This document shows, piece after piece, positions 55,624-64,000 of a stretch of 64,000 nucleotides of DNA. Positions within the stretch are counted from its first letter, which is position 1. Each line of letters starts with the position of its first letter. The notes under the pieces were generated by a model, which was not told where the DNA came from, did no database searches, and was given only the letters and a program-made list of their open reading frames with translations. A program made the translations under genes and the position numbers. Source of the DNA: Diphasiastrum complanatum (Eukaryota > Streptophyta > Lycopodiopsida > Lycopodiales > Lycopodiaceae); contig CM055113.1 in the NCBI GenBank assembly GCA_029204225.1, positions 16,189,745-16,253,744 on the forward strand. Direction: 5' to 3'.

Positions 55624-56526
55624 TCAGGACTTCCTCGCGTGATGGCGATATTGGCGAATGACCTGATATCGGAACGACGCGAGGGATCTTAGATCATCTA
55701 GAATCTCCGAAAGATTCTCGCATGGTAGCGATACTGCAAAGAAATAGAATTGTTCACACACTGTGAGATACAGGGAGTAAAAATCCAAAACTTAGCAAAA
55801 TGTTTTAACTGATCAAACAACATTTATATAGCTAAAACCAAGAAAATCCAAGCCGTACACTCGTCGATCCAACAACGGATCAAATCTATGGTGCGTAGTA
55901 CAACCGTCCACACGTGCAAGACTACACGTGCTACAATACACGTCAATCTGCCATTCGCCCACGTGTCCACACGTGCCAGAACACACATCACTAAACCATT
56001 GGACCATGTGGACACACGTGCGGATACAGAGGTGTAGATCCCACACGTCAGGTACTGATTGGGCCACGTGACCACACGTGCAAGCTATACGTGGGATCCC
56101 ACACGTGTTGATCCAGAAGTGCAATTTCACACATGTGTATACAGACATGTGGTTCCACATGTCAGCTATTGACTGGGCCACGTGTCGTTGGTATTCACAC
56201 GTGCCAATTTTTCTCCCCGATATAAGTCCATTCTCGCAGATTGTACAGGATTTTGCATAATTTGCTAGGACGTTTGATTGCATCCATATGAAATGCATTC
56301 GTGATATCGCCATCACACGAGGGACCTCTTCCCCATGCCCGTTCCTTACACCCTCTCGCATCGTAGCGATATCAGCTTGACCTCCCCAGTATCGCCATCA
56401 CACGAGCCCCTACCTCTCCCCGCCTGACTCTACCACTCTCTCGCGTCGTAGCGATATCACGGTTAGAGTTCTCAGTGTCTCTTTTGATGTGTCTCTGTCC
56501 TCGTGTAGTATAGATATTCGGCCTCA
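55624..56526. promoter_or_regulatory. Shared intergenic region of the divergent pair, with CACGTG cluster
   Basis: CACGTG occurs ten times between 55911 and 56203 (at 55911, 55925, 55960, 55970, 56015, 56065, 56075, 56102, 56179 and 56198). ACATGTG and ACGTGG variants lie between them. This is the core of plant G-boxes, bound by bZIP and bHLH factors. The block is partly a degenerate tandem repeat of about 113 bp (compare 56042 and 56155). On both flanks a 'gatatcgccatcacacgag'-type motif appears in opposite orientation (55633 on the left; 56301 and 56382 on the right), paired with 'ctctcgcatcgtagcgatatc' motifs (56353, 56440). A bidirectional promoter is inferred. A foldback element inserted between the genes is the alternative. 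Confidence 0.55.
55823..55831 (-). promoter_or_regulatory. TATA-like box for the leftward gene
   Basis: The minus strand reads tatataaat about 200 bp upstream of the leftward start codon, between it and the CACGTG cluster. Confidence 0.35.
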
Positions 56527-57525
56527 ATGGCTCTGACAAAGCAAACCGCTAGGCTTACCAGTTTTGTTCAATCGTCCCGTCTCCAGACATCTGAACCCGT
56601 ACGTCCGCAAAAACGCGGTAGACCTAGCCGTCCATGGTTGAGGGACATCAGGGCCTTGCAGAGGAGCACCAAACTTCTGATCCCGAAAGCAGCCTTCTAC
56701 CGGGCCGTGAGAGAGGTTACACAAGACATGACCACCCATCTGCCCTATGTAGTGAGGTGGAATATCACTGCATTGGAGGCCCTTCATACTACATACGAGG
56801 ATTTCTAGAGAAAATTGTTTGAGGATTCGATGCTGTGCTCCATTCATGTCAAGAGGGTGACACTGATGCCCAAGGACATGCTTCTTGTCATGAGGTTTCG
56901 AAACCCCTATGACAACATTTTTAAGTCTGGATTCACACAGAGACAAGTTCCTCTTGAAAGGGGGCCTATCCCACCCCGCAAAAAGAGAAAGCATGCACAG
57001 CCCAAGCGTTCGCAACCCAAGCCCAGGTCTCCTAGCTCTTCACCCTCACCTCCTTCCATTAGAAAAGATCTGGCTAGTACGTTCGCAATTCCACTAGTTG
57101 AGAGTCCTCCCATAACCCCTGATTTTCAACTGCACGATTCTCCTTCTATACATGAGAATGACCTAAATACAGTGGTAGACATGATTGTTTCTAATGTTGA
57201 TGCAACTGCTAAAGACTTGCACATTAGACTTCCGAATGAACCTAAAGGCGCATTTTTTGATTCTGAGAGGTACATTGATTTTGACCTGTATATAGCCAAG
57301 AAAATAGATGATCTGAAAGGGGAGTTTATGGTTTGTATAGACAATATTAATTTTGCAATGCATATCAAAGACCCGCATTGTAGGAAGCTAAAAGAGAAGA
57401 CCTCATATATCTCAGACACAGTAGTTGAATCTCCTTGTGCATACTATCTACATAAATATACATATACAGTCACGAAGGAGATTTTTGTTGTATCTCCATT
57501 TTTTGGACATTTGTTGAATAAATAG
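56527..57525 (+). pseudogene. CENH3-like histone fold with basic linker (head of a fusion gene)
   Basis: Residues 1-9 (MALTKQTAR) echo the H3 tail. The fold follows: WLRDIRALQRSTK (37-49, alpha-N), LLIPKAAFYRAVREVTQ (50-66), a loop about four residues longer than in canonical H3, then VVRWNITALEALHTTYEDF (75-93). A TAG takes position 94, where plant CENH3 has Leu. The frame continues KLFEDSMLCSIHVKRVTLMP (96-115). LLIP rather than LLIR, RW before alpha-2, EDSMLC and RVTLM are CENH3-like; PKD is H3-like. There is no normal histone end: after MRFRNPYDN comes PRKKRKHAQPKR (about 150-161, NLS-like), a Pro/Ser-rich linker and about 140 unassigned residues. No intron interrupts the fold, unlike typical plant CENH3 genes, suggesting a retrocopy. 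The frame ends at TAG 57523; further coding lies in downstream exons. Confidence 0.75.
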
Positions 57526-57694
57526 AGAAAAGCCAGAAGGCTCTTCAGGCACACCAGCAAAGAGGCATCAATGTTCATCATCCCAACTATTCAAAGTAAG
57601 ATAGTTTCTTCTTGTAATATATGTTTTTAGTAAGATTTTTTTTTTGGAAACTCTTATAGATTCTAGTAATTCATTGCTTGTCTCTTTCTGGCAG

Positions 57695-58075
57695 CAAACA
57701 TTTGAGTGTGCACGTCATATCCATGAAAGTGGATTCGACTGGAAGCTGCACACCTGTGTGCATGACAATGAATTCTTTGCATGCCACCCATTCCATGATT
57801 AAATCCATGTACAAAAGGATGGTGGAGCTTGTAAATACCAACATAGAGGTTGTTGATGCAAAGGTAAAAGGAATCTTTTTACATATTTTATTTGCATGAT
57901 GGCATGTAGTTTAGAATTATATTGAATTATAATTTAACAATTTTCGCTGTGATTTCTCAATCTTCGCAACAAGACAATGCTTTCAGCTGTGGATGGTATT
58001 CAATCTGGAATATTAAATCGTTCTTGGTTTGGTATATGGTGCAACCTCCAGATGCTAGTATCCGTGAAGTATTTT
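57695..58075 (+). pseudogene. C48 (Ulp1/SENP-type) cysteine peptidase exons, tail of the fusion gene
   Basis: After a pyrimidine-rich acceptor (57691-57694, gcag) exon 57695-57863 reads KHLSVHVISMKVDSTGSC, then MNSLHATHSMIKSMYKRMVE, and ends at a gt donor. The next piece (about 57955-58075) reads SSQQDNAFSCGWYSIWNIKS. This is the order of the C48 catalytic core: His (57699-57701, in HL for the usual HW), Asp position (here Asn, aat at 57771), the Q of the oxyanion hole and the nucleophile Cys (57988-57990, SCG for the usual DCG). Such proteases remove SUMO or related tags and are often carried by plant MULE and other transposons. The Asn and the frameshift at about 57525 argue against activity. 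The gypsy gag at 58085 cuts the end. Confidence 0.7.
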
Positions 58076-58084
58076 TTTCAATGT

Positions 58085-59065
58085 TTCAGTATCCTGATGA
58101 TATATTAACTTCAGAGATCTGCACTTTCAAGTCATTAAACTTTTTATTAAGGTCAGCCATATTACTCTTCCAAAGCTTTTCAACTTTAGAAGTTGATGAT
58201 TCATCCTCAACAACTTTCGTGACATCCTTTGTTTAGTTCGTCATTTATTCTTTCTCTCTCCTTTGTCAGCTTTTGATTCTGATGAATCACTGCTTTCAGA
58301 TTCCGAGCTTGAAGAACTGGTACTTGAATCAAAATTAAAATCTTCATCGTTGTCACTAGAATCAGTCTTCGACTTTTGAGATTTCTTAGTCGATCATCGC
58401 TTTCGTGCTAGTTTCGAGGTCTCAAAATTTTTGGCACTAGATATTATTGCTGCTAAGGAGGTCATGTCCCCTTGTCTACAATACCGATCAATCTTTGGTA
58501 GTAAACCAGCCAAAAACCATTCAATCTGCATATCCATGGGATATACATCGGTTAGTTTTCCTATGAGATTTTTTACCTTACATGTATATTTGTGGAGAGA
58601 TTCTTTACTCTTCTTCTGAACATTGTTCAAATGTCCAAGAATTCTAGATTTGTAACCGATCTCTCTAAACTGGTTCAAAAATGCATCTTTCAGCAAGTAC
58701 CAGGTTCCTACACGGCCTGGTTCAACTTGGCTGTACCAGATGCGCGTCTGCTTTCTTAGCAGACCAGGGAAAATTCGTAGTTTGTCTACGTCAGTTCCCT
58801 TGTTATTTGCATTAGCGATTTACTTGAATTGTGAGACATAGCTATGTGCATCATCAGAAGAAGTCTCTTTAAAATAATCGTATTTGATTTTAGAGATAGA
58901 AATGAAACGTGCAGCAGGACCCTCCATACCGAAGCTAATTAGGAGTTCAAGTAACTGGGCAGTGATTTCGTCTAGATTTCTTCGACTAGTACTCTCACTT
59001 TGTCTTCGTAAAAATTCCTCTCTAAGCTTACGGTATCATTTTGATCTGGATTCTCTATCTGACAT
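58085..59065 (-). pseudogene. Ty3/gypsy gag, three in-frame stops
   Basis: One minus-strand frame from MSDRESRSK (59065) with stops after RSK, SQFK and KLARKR. Segments: RRNLDEITAQLLELLISFGM, FKETSSDDAHSYVSQF, RIFPGLLRKQTRIWYSQVEP, LKDAFLNQFREIGYKSRILG, LHKYTCKVKNLIGKLTDVYP and KFNDLKVQISEVNISSG at the end (in a shifted frame). The gag fold and the C-terminal coiled coil are visible. It lies next to its own primer-binding site and 5' LTR; everything beyond gag was lost at 58085, where it meets the peptidase exon. Confidence 0.85.
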
Positions 59066-59116
59066 ACACTAGAGATGAAGATCGATTTGTCAGATTTCTT
59101 ATAACTTTTCTAAACT

Positions 59117-59134
59117 CTCCCTAGCAACGGCGCC
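59117..59134 (-). promoter_or_regulatory. Primer-binding site of the gypsy element
   Basis: The minus strand reads tggcgccgttgctaggga, the TGGCGCCGTTGC type common in plant Athila/Tat-like gypsy elements. It sits six bases from the LTR end. Confidence 0.85.
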
Positions 59135-59140
59135 AAAAAT

Positions 59141-60396
59141 TGGTATATGTCGTACTATACCAACATAGTTAATATAGATTTTATAGTAAATAATGTCGTT
59201 CCTACAGAGGACACCATTAGAAAGTTATGTTTTTGGTACAATTATGGCAAGTGGTTTTGAGTGTTATTATGGTTGTCGACAGACATTAAAAAGTAACCAG
59301 TAGTACTTATGTTTGGGATGGGTAATGTTAATAAATTCATAACAACAATCTGGCCTCTACCGAATCGAATGAAGAGCATTCTACAGATGAGATGTTATCA
59401 GAGTAGTACAATAGTACTACACTCTGGCTGATTAAGGTGTCAACAGAGAACCGAGAATTGTTCAATGTATTCACGACTGTGCAGACAATTAATTAATCAC
59501 GTTCGCGAACTATTTGTTTCTAGACAGAAGTCCTCAACAACTAAAGTCCAACTTAATGGTTAAAGAACACGAAGAGTTTTGGAATACGTTAGAAACTTAT
59601 GTCAATGCCAATCAAGAAAACATATCAAAGACTCAATTTTTCAGACAGGGACTGTCATCTCATGTGCATACATACAGCTTTATTCAATAATCGTGCTAGA
59701 CTGTACCAAAGATAGTCGTCATTCGAGTGCTGAAAAGAAAGTATTCGCGAAAGACGAATAAGATATTTTTAAAGACAGTTCTTTAAAGCATGCTTTACGA
59801 AAACACAACAAACGACTGTAATGCACTAGAGCGTCTATCTGATCAAAGAGTAATTCATGAAATGCGTTAGAGATTGTTAGCAGACTCAAGATCACTCACA
59901 CTCAGCAGTGCGCAGAACAGAGATAAGAGAGAATAACTCACAGAACTCTATTCACTTCTTCAATCTCTTACATAAGCATAAACTCTTCTCTCTCGATGAT
60001 CAAGACTGAAGTGTGAGATCTATATATGTTCTATGGGGCGAACAAGCACACCTCTAAGACAACAGGTGCGTCGCTCCCGCGAAAGGGTCTAGTTAACAAT
60101 TAGACTGAAAATACGTTCAACTATACCATAGGAGGTATACTAAACTATGAGTTAAAGTTACTCTAGTTTATCATGTCTTTTCATATCTAGTCATTTTGTA
60201 TGGACGACCTAGTAAAGGTTGTCCAAGACAATGTCTTTTCTTTTTAAAGCTCTTCTCCTAAATTACAAGGCAAGTACTTAGGAGATATATTCCCGAAAAA
60301 TGACTTAGGCCTCTTCATGATTCATATCTTCATTTTCAAGTATATCATGCCATATTTATGCTGATATTCAATATTTAACATTTTTGTGGCAGCACA
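59141..60396 (-). repeat. 5' LTR of the gypsy element
   Basis: About 1256 bp, TGTGCTGCCA...ATATACCA on the minus strand. Its first about 480 bp match 50617-51095. No coding content; an 'accataggaggtata' palindrome-like phrase lies at about 60125. Confidence 0.75.
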
Positions 60397-60870
60397 TGAA
60401 GCGTGCTCAGTATGATGGCAATTCTGTTGAAAATCAGAATTCAAAATGAACTTTGAAGAGTGCCATTGACTCACTATCTCTGTTGGAAGCTTGAGATATC
60501 TTGGCTATGGGGTGCTTAATTATCTCTACTCTATGAATTAGAACCCAGTTTTCCTTGCAAGATATTTGGAGAGCTAACCATTTAATCACATTATAGTTGT
60601 TGAGGAATTGAACGTTGACTTCCAAAATACTGAAGGATTATTGCTGATTTTCAAAAGAGAGTTGAGAGATGTGATTATTAACATTGCTACCTCTATAATA
60701 CATCTGACCATCCATGCTACTACTTTGCAAGCCTTTGCTACGCCTATGAGTATTAGATATGAACGAAAGCCATCACTAAGCTAGTTGTCAAGTCAGATAC
60801 TCAGCTAACTGAGTCTTCACAACCATGAAAAGTGAGCTTGCAACTATTGTCTAAAGTTGATCTATCAACT
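60397..60870 (+). repeat. Left copy of a 0.45-kb direct repeat
   Basis: From tgaagcgtg(c)tcagtatgat at 60397 it matches 63541 to the window end, with scattered substitutions and one 30-base gap. The copies lie 3.14 kb apart and flank the copia pol. They may be LTRs of that element or a duplicated host segment. Confidence 0.85.
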
Positions 60871-61372
60871 ATCATTGAGAAGTCACTGATTTATTGTCAA
60901 TGAGAGCCCTCATGGTTGTTCTAGTTGAGAGCAGTTCTCTCCTAGCAAAGGACAAAGAATAGTGACAAACATAGTAGAATCAATTGAAGCATTTATGACT
61001 AGAACTTCTTCACTTTCCGACTACATGCATATGCACTCTGAAATAGGTATGGCTTTATCTATTTTCAGTTCGTTTCATCTATGTCATTTTCCGTAATCAT
61101 TTATTTTTGGTATGCACTTCGAATTCCTGTCGATTGGAGTATGTTTGGTTGTAATTATGCTAGTTTTCATACCAGTTAACGAATGGGTTTGTAGTGTATT
61201 AGTGAATTGATTAATATTGTAAATCATAGTTGATCTAAATATTCATTCTGCGTGTTTGAAACAATTGTAAGAGGTTAATTGCTATGTAGTACTATATGTC
61301 ATATATAGTATATTTGATGTTTTTGTCATAGTCTCCACACTGAAGTAAGAATTCGTATCATGATTTTAGCTT
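60871..61372. other. No gene recognised
   Basis: AT-rich, short frames, no motif. Confidence 0.4.
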
Positions 61373-61738
61373 TTTTCTATTTTTTACCAATGTCGAAATC
61401 CCGACACATTTAAAATCCATCAGATTTTGAAGGAAAAAAAGAAAAAAAAGTGTCGGATTCCAACAGCGAAGTGGCGAAACAAAAAAAATAGAATTTCTTT
61501 TTTGTTGGAATTCGATATCCACGTGGAAAAAAATGGGAAAAAAAAAAATTTCACGGTTTTTCTTTTTGCCACGTGGACATCGGATTTCGACGGCCTGGCC
61601 ACGTGGACGTTGTAATCCGATGTCCAAATGGCAAAAACAAAAAAATAAAATCATTTTTTTGTTTTGTCGGAATTCGATATCCACGTGGAAAAAAAAATGG
61701 AAATTTTTTTTTTACGATTTTTTTTTCTCTTTCTAATG
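61373..61738. repeat. Palindrome-rich repeat inserted in copia RNase H
   Basis: Alternating 'ggaattcgatatccacgtgg' and 'ccacgtggacatcgga'-type words in both orientations, separated by long A and T runs. CCACGTGG occurs at about 61521, 61569, 61600 and 61680. It starts within codons of the RNase H motif YHFIRK, so it seems to have inserted there. The frames across it are artefacts. Confidence 0.75.
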
Positions 61739-62897
61739 AAATGATACTTAATTTTTATATGCTTAGTGCATGCATGAAATACAGGATTTTTAGCTAGCTG
61801 TATAGCGCTCTGGCTCTCACATCTGATCACAGTAGGCTTATTCTGTAGAATTCCAATGTCTTCTAACATTCTTTTTAGCCAAACTGCTTCCGGCGTAGCT
61901 GAGCATAGTCCTTTGTATTCTACTTCTATAGTAGAAAGAGCAATTGTGTCATGTTTCTTACTTGACCAAAAAAATACACCATTACCAACATGAAATACAT
62001 AACCTGTGGTAGATCTACTATCATCAATATAGCCTGCCCAATCTGAATCAACAAAGCTCTATAAAACTGGTAAAATATGTTGCCTCTCATACAACAATCC
62101 ATTGGTTAACGTGCCATTCACATAACGAAGAATTCTCTTTGCTGCTTTCTAGTGAATCTGTCTAGGAGTAGCCATGAATTGACTTACAAGGCTTACAACA
62201 TAACTTACGTCAGGACGAGTAGTTGTGAAATAAATCAGCGAACCAACTAATTGACGAAATAAAGTGGTATCAACTAGTGCACTCTAATCCTGGTTAGATA
62301 GTTTCTTACCAAGTCCATAGGTGTGGATACTGGCTTGTTATCGCACATTTTGAAACACTTCAAAATCTCATTCACATACTTTGTTTGTATTAGTGCGATG
62401 CTACTGCAATCTTGCCATACTTCCACTCCCAAACAGTAGTGCATCAAACCAAAATTAGTCATATCAAAACTAGCAAATAAGTCCTTGATTGCACCAATCA
62501 AATCATGATCATTTTCTGTGATTATGAGGTCATCTACGTACAGCACAATCAGTGTGATACTAGAGTCACAAGCAAAGTAGTAAAGATTGAAATCTGAAGA
62601 AGTGCGCATCAAACCTCTAGATAGGAGATGCTCATCAAAGTGGCTATACCAAGCACGTGGTGCTTGCTTCAATCCATATAAAGCTTTCTTCAACTTACAT
62701 ACTTTGTCTTCCATGCCATGTACCACAAAGCCACTAGGTTGTTCTATGTACACTTCTTCTTCAAGCTTACCATTCAGGAATGCGGACTTTACGTATTTGT
62801 GTCGATTCCATCCAAACAACGTCGCCAAAGCAATCACCATGCAAAGTGTATTCCACTTAGCCACAGGAGCGAAGGTCTCTTTGTAGTCAATGAGCAT
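61739..62897 (-). pseudogene. Copia RT and RNase H, decayed (different family)
   Basis: RT: DYKETFAPVAKWNTL, KYVKSAFLNGKLEEEVYIEQ, YGLKQAPRAWYSHFDEHLLS, LIVLYVDDLIITENDHDLIG and TPMDLVRNYLTRI. The usual LDV before the first motif reads KYV, so the first catalytic Asp is lost. After a stop near 62284 the frame shifts and continues (LVGSLIYFTTTRPDVSYVV, FVDSDWAGYIDDSRSTTGYV, WSSKKHDTIALSTIEVEYKG, RCESQSAIQLAKNPVFHA). It breaks at 61738 in HIKIKYHFIRK. Sequence divergence from the copia-A/B family shows a separate lineage. Upstream pol, integrase and gag are absent. Confidence 0.85.
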
Positions 62898-63540
62898 ATA
62901 GCGGACATCGGATCATGACGGATACTATAGATGTTGGAATCTGACATCTGTGACCGAATTTTCAAAGCCTCGTCATTTTTCTAGGGCTTTCTTATTTTTT
63001 ATTATTGTAGGAGATTGTTGGAGATCGGCTTTTGGCGCTTCTTCTCAACTCTATCAATTTCATTTGTCTCATTCCAAGTACAATTCTTTTGTTTTGTTAT
63101 GTACAACTAAGATTTTTTCTTTTAGAACTTTTTCTTGTACACTATCTTCCTTAAATTGTATATTTTGGGTAACTAAACACAAATATGTGTCTTAGTGATT
63201 TATGATCATGAGCGAATGAGAGAGGAAGAGAAGGATGTGTGTGAGAGACAGAGAAAGCAAGAAAAATATAGATAGAAAAGTTTGATTTAATATTATGTTC
63301 TTTGTAAATTTTAGGGTTTAGATTTAATGCTATGTTCTTTGTGAAATAGTGTGAGACTGAGAACTCTTGAGGTTTGAATGAAGATCATAAATAGCTCCAC
63401 CATCAAAGATGTAGAGCTACCACTTTTTCTCATTGATTGATCCAGTATGGCTCTCTTGTTGCTACTCCCCATCGAGCCATAAAGGGTAATCCATCGTTGC
63501 CTGATACATGTAAAATGAGATATCAACTAGAGAAAACTAG
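62898..63540. other. No gene recognised
   Basis: Begins just upstream of the RT with 'gcggacatcggatcatgacg', similar in words to the 61.4-kb repeat. The rest is AT-rich with no motif. Confidence 0.4.
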
Positions 63541-64000
63541 TGAAGCGTGTTCAGTATGATGGCAATTCTGTTGAAAATCAGAACTCAAAATGAACTTTGC
63601 AAAGTGTCATTGACTCACTATCTCTGTTGAAAGCTTGAGATATCTTGGCTATAGGGTGCTCAATTATTTCTACTCTATGAGTTAGAACCCAGTTTTCCTT
63701 GCAAGATATTTGGAGAGCTGGCCTACCATCGTTGGTAGATGAGTGAGTCATCTAACCATTCAATCACATTATAGTCGTTGAGAAATTGAACGTTGACTTT
63801 CAAAATACTGAAGGATCATTGTTGATTTCCAAAAGAGAGTTGAGAGATGTGATTATTAACATCACTACCTCTATAATACATCTGACCATAGTTGTTACTA
63901 CTTTGCAAGCCTTCACTAGAGTATTAGATATGAAGGAAAGCCATCATTAAGCTAGTTGTCAGATCAGAGACTCGGCTAACAGAGCCTTCACGACCATGAA
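63541..64000 (+). repeat. Right copy of the 0.45-kb direct repeat, cut by the window end
   Basis: Collinear with 60397-60870. It has an extra 'ggcctaccatcgttggtaga' block at 63720 that contains a small inverted repeat. Confidence 0.85.

Noticed and set aside
55204-56808. Reading both single TAG codons (55204 and 56806) as evidence of TAG reassignment or U-to-C RNA editing
   Set aside because: The first is well explained by a splice acceptor. U-to-C editing is known for plant organelle RNA, not nuclear transcripts. Two stops in decayed DNA need no special decoding.
50617-60396. Inverted repeats at 50617-51095 and 59141-60396 as terminal inverted repeats of one 10-kb element
   Set aside because: The right copy is a gypsy LTR with its own primer-binding site and gag beside it; the left is a truncated LTR of the same family. 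They do not mark the ends of the CENH3-like block.

Overview
This is nuclear DNA from a plant, made almost entirely of mobile elements and their debris. The evidence is Ty1/copia and Ty3/gypsy proteins (including a chromodomain integrase) on both strands, LTRs primed by plant initiator-Met tRNA (TGGTATCAGAGC), a decayed MULE-like transposase, and a nuclear insertion of plant mitochondrial DNA (nad5, atp1, cox2). I see no intact ordinary host gene, no tRNA or rRNA gene and no CRISPR. The very high density of nested retroelements and the non-seed-plant look of the cox2 piece suggest a large-genome non-seed plant such as a fern. That is an inference.

Layout. 0-16.2 kb: LRR-like debris, then three truncated relatives of one copia family (1.9-3.5, 5.8-10.7 and 13.4-16.2 kb), the middle one carrying a 135-bp tandem array. 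16.4-21.5 kb: a complete, very young, non-coding LTR retrotransposon with 1245-bp LTRs and a 5-bp target duplication. 21.5-23.5 kb: a minisatellite, a 60-bp near-perfect palindrome and a rearranged mitochondrial insertion. 24.9-28.4 kb: a multi-exon MULE-like transposase. 29.4-38.6 kb: copia gag, Athila-like gag and a degenerate gypsy gag-pol. 39.1-44.65 kb: a complete, young gag-only retrotransposon (TR-GAG type) with an uninterrupted 1030-residue protein. 44.65-49.8 kb: gypsy/chromovirus fragments, including a head-to-head inverted copy. 50.6-58.1 kb: a non-LTR-retrotransposon island. 58.1-64 kb: a gypsy 5' end with its LTR, then a decayed copia pol inside a direct repeat.

The most unusual part is 51.9-58.1 kb. 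A transposase-like multi-exon gene is followed by a divergent gene pair that shares a 0.9-kb intergenic region with ten CACGTG boxes. The rightward member encodes a centromeric-histone-H3-like (CENH3-like) histone fold joined through a basic linker to exons of a C48 (Ulp1/SENP-type) cysteine peptidase. It has one in-frame TAG in the middle of histone helix alpha-2. I know of no described CENH3-Ulp1 fusion; whether it is a captured gene in a DNA transposon or a chance pseudogene chimera cannot be settled from this window alone.

Other points that stand out: five short stem-loops just downstream of the primer-binding site of the non-coding element, resembling a packaging region; the roughly 750-residue unassigned C-terminal part of the gag-only protein, with hydrophobic segments; and an in-frame atp1::cox2 junction inside the mitochondrial insertion.
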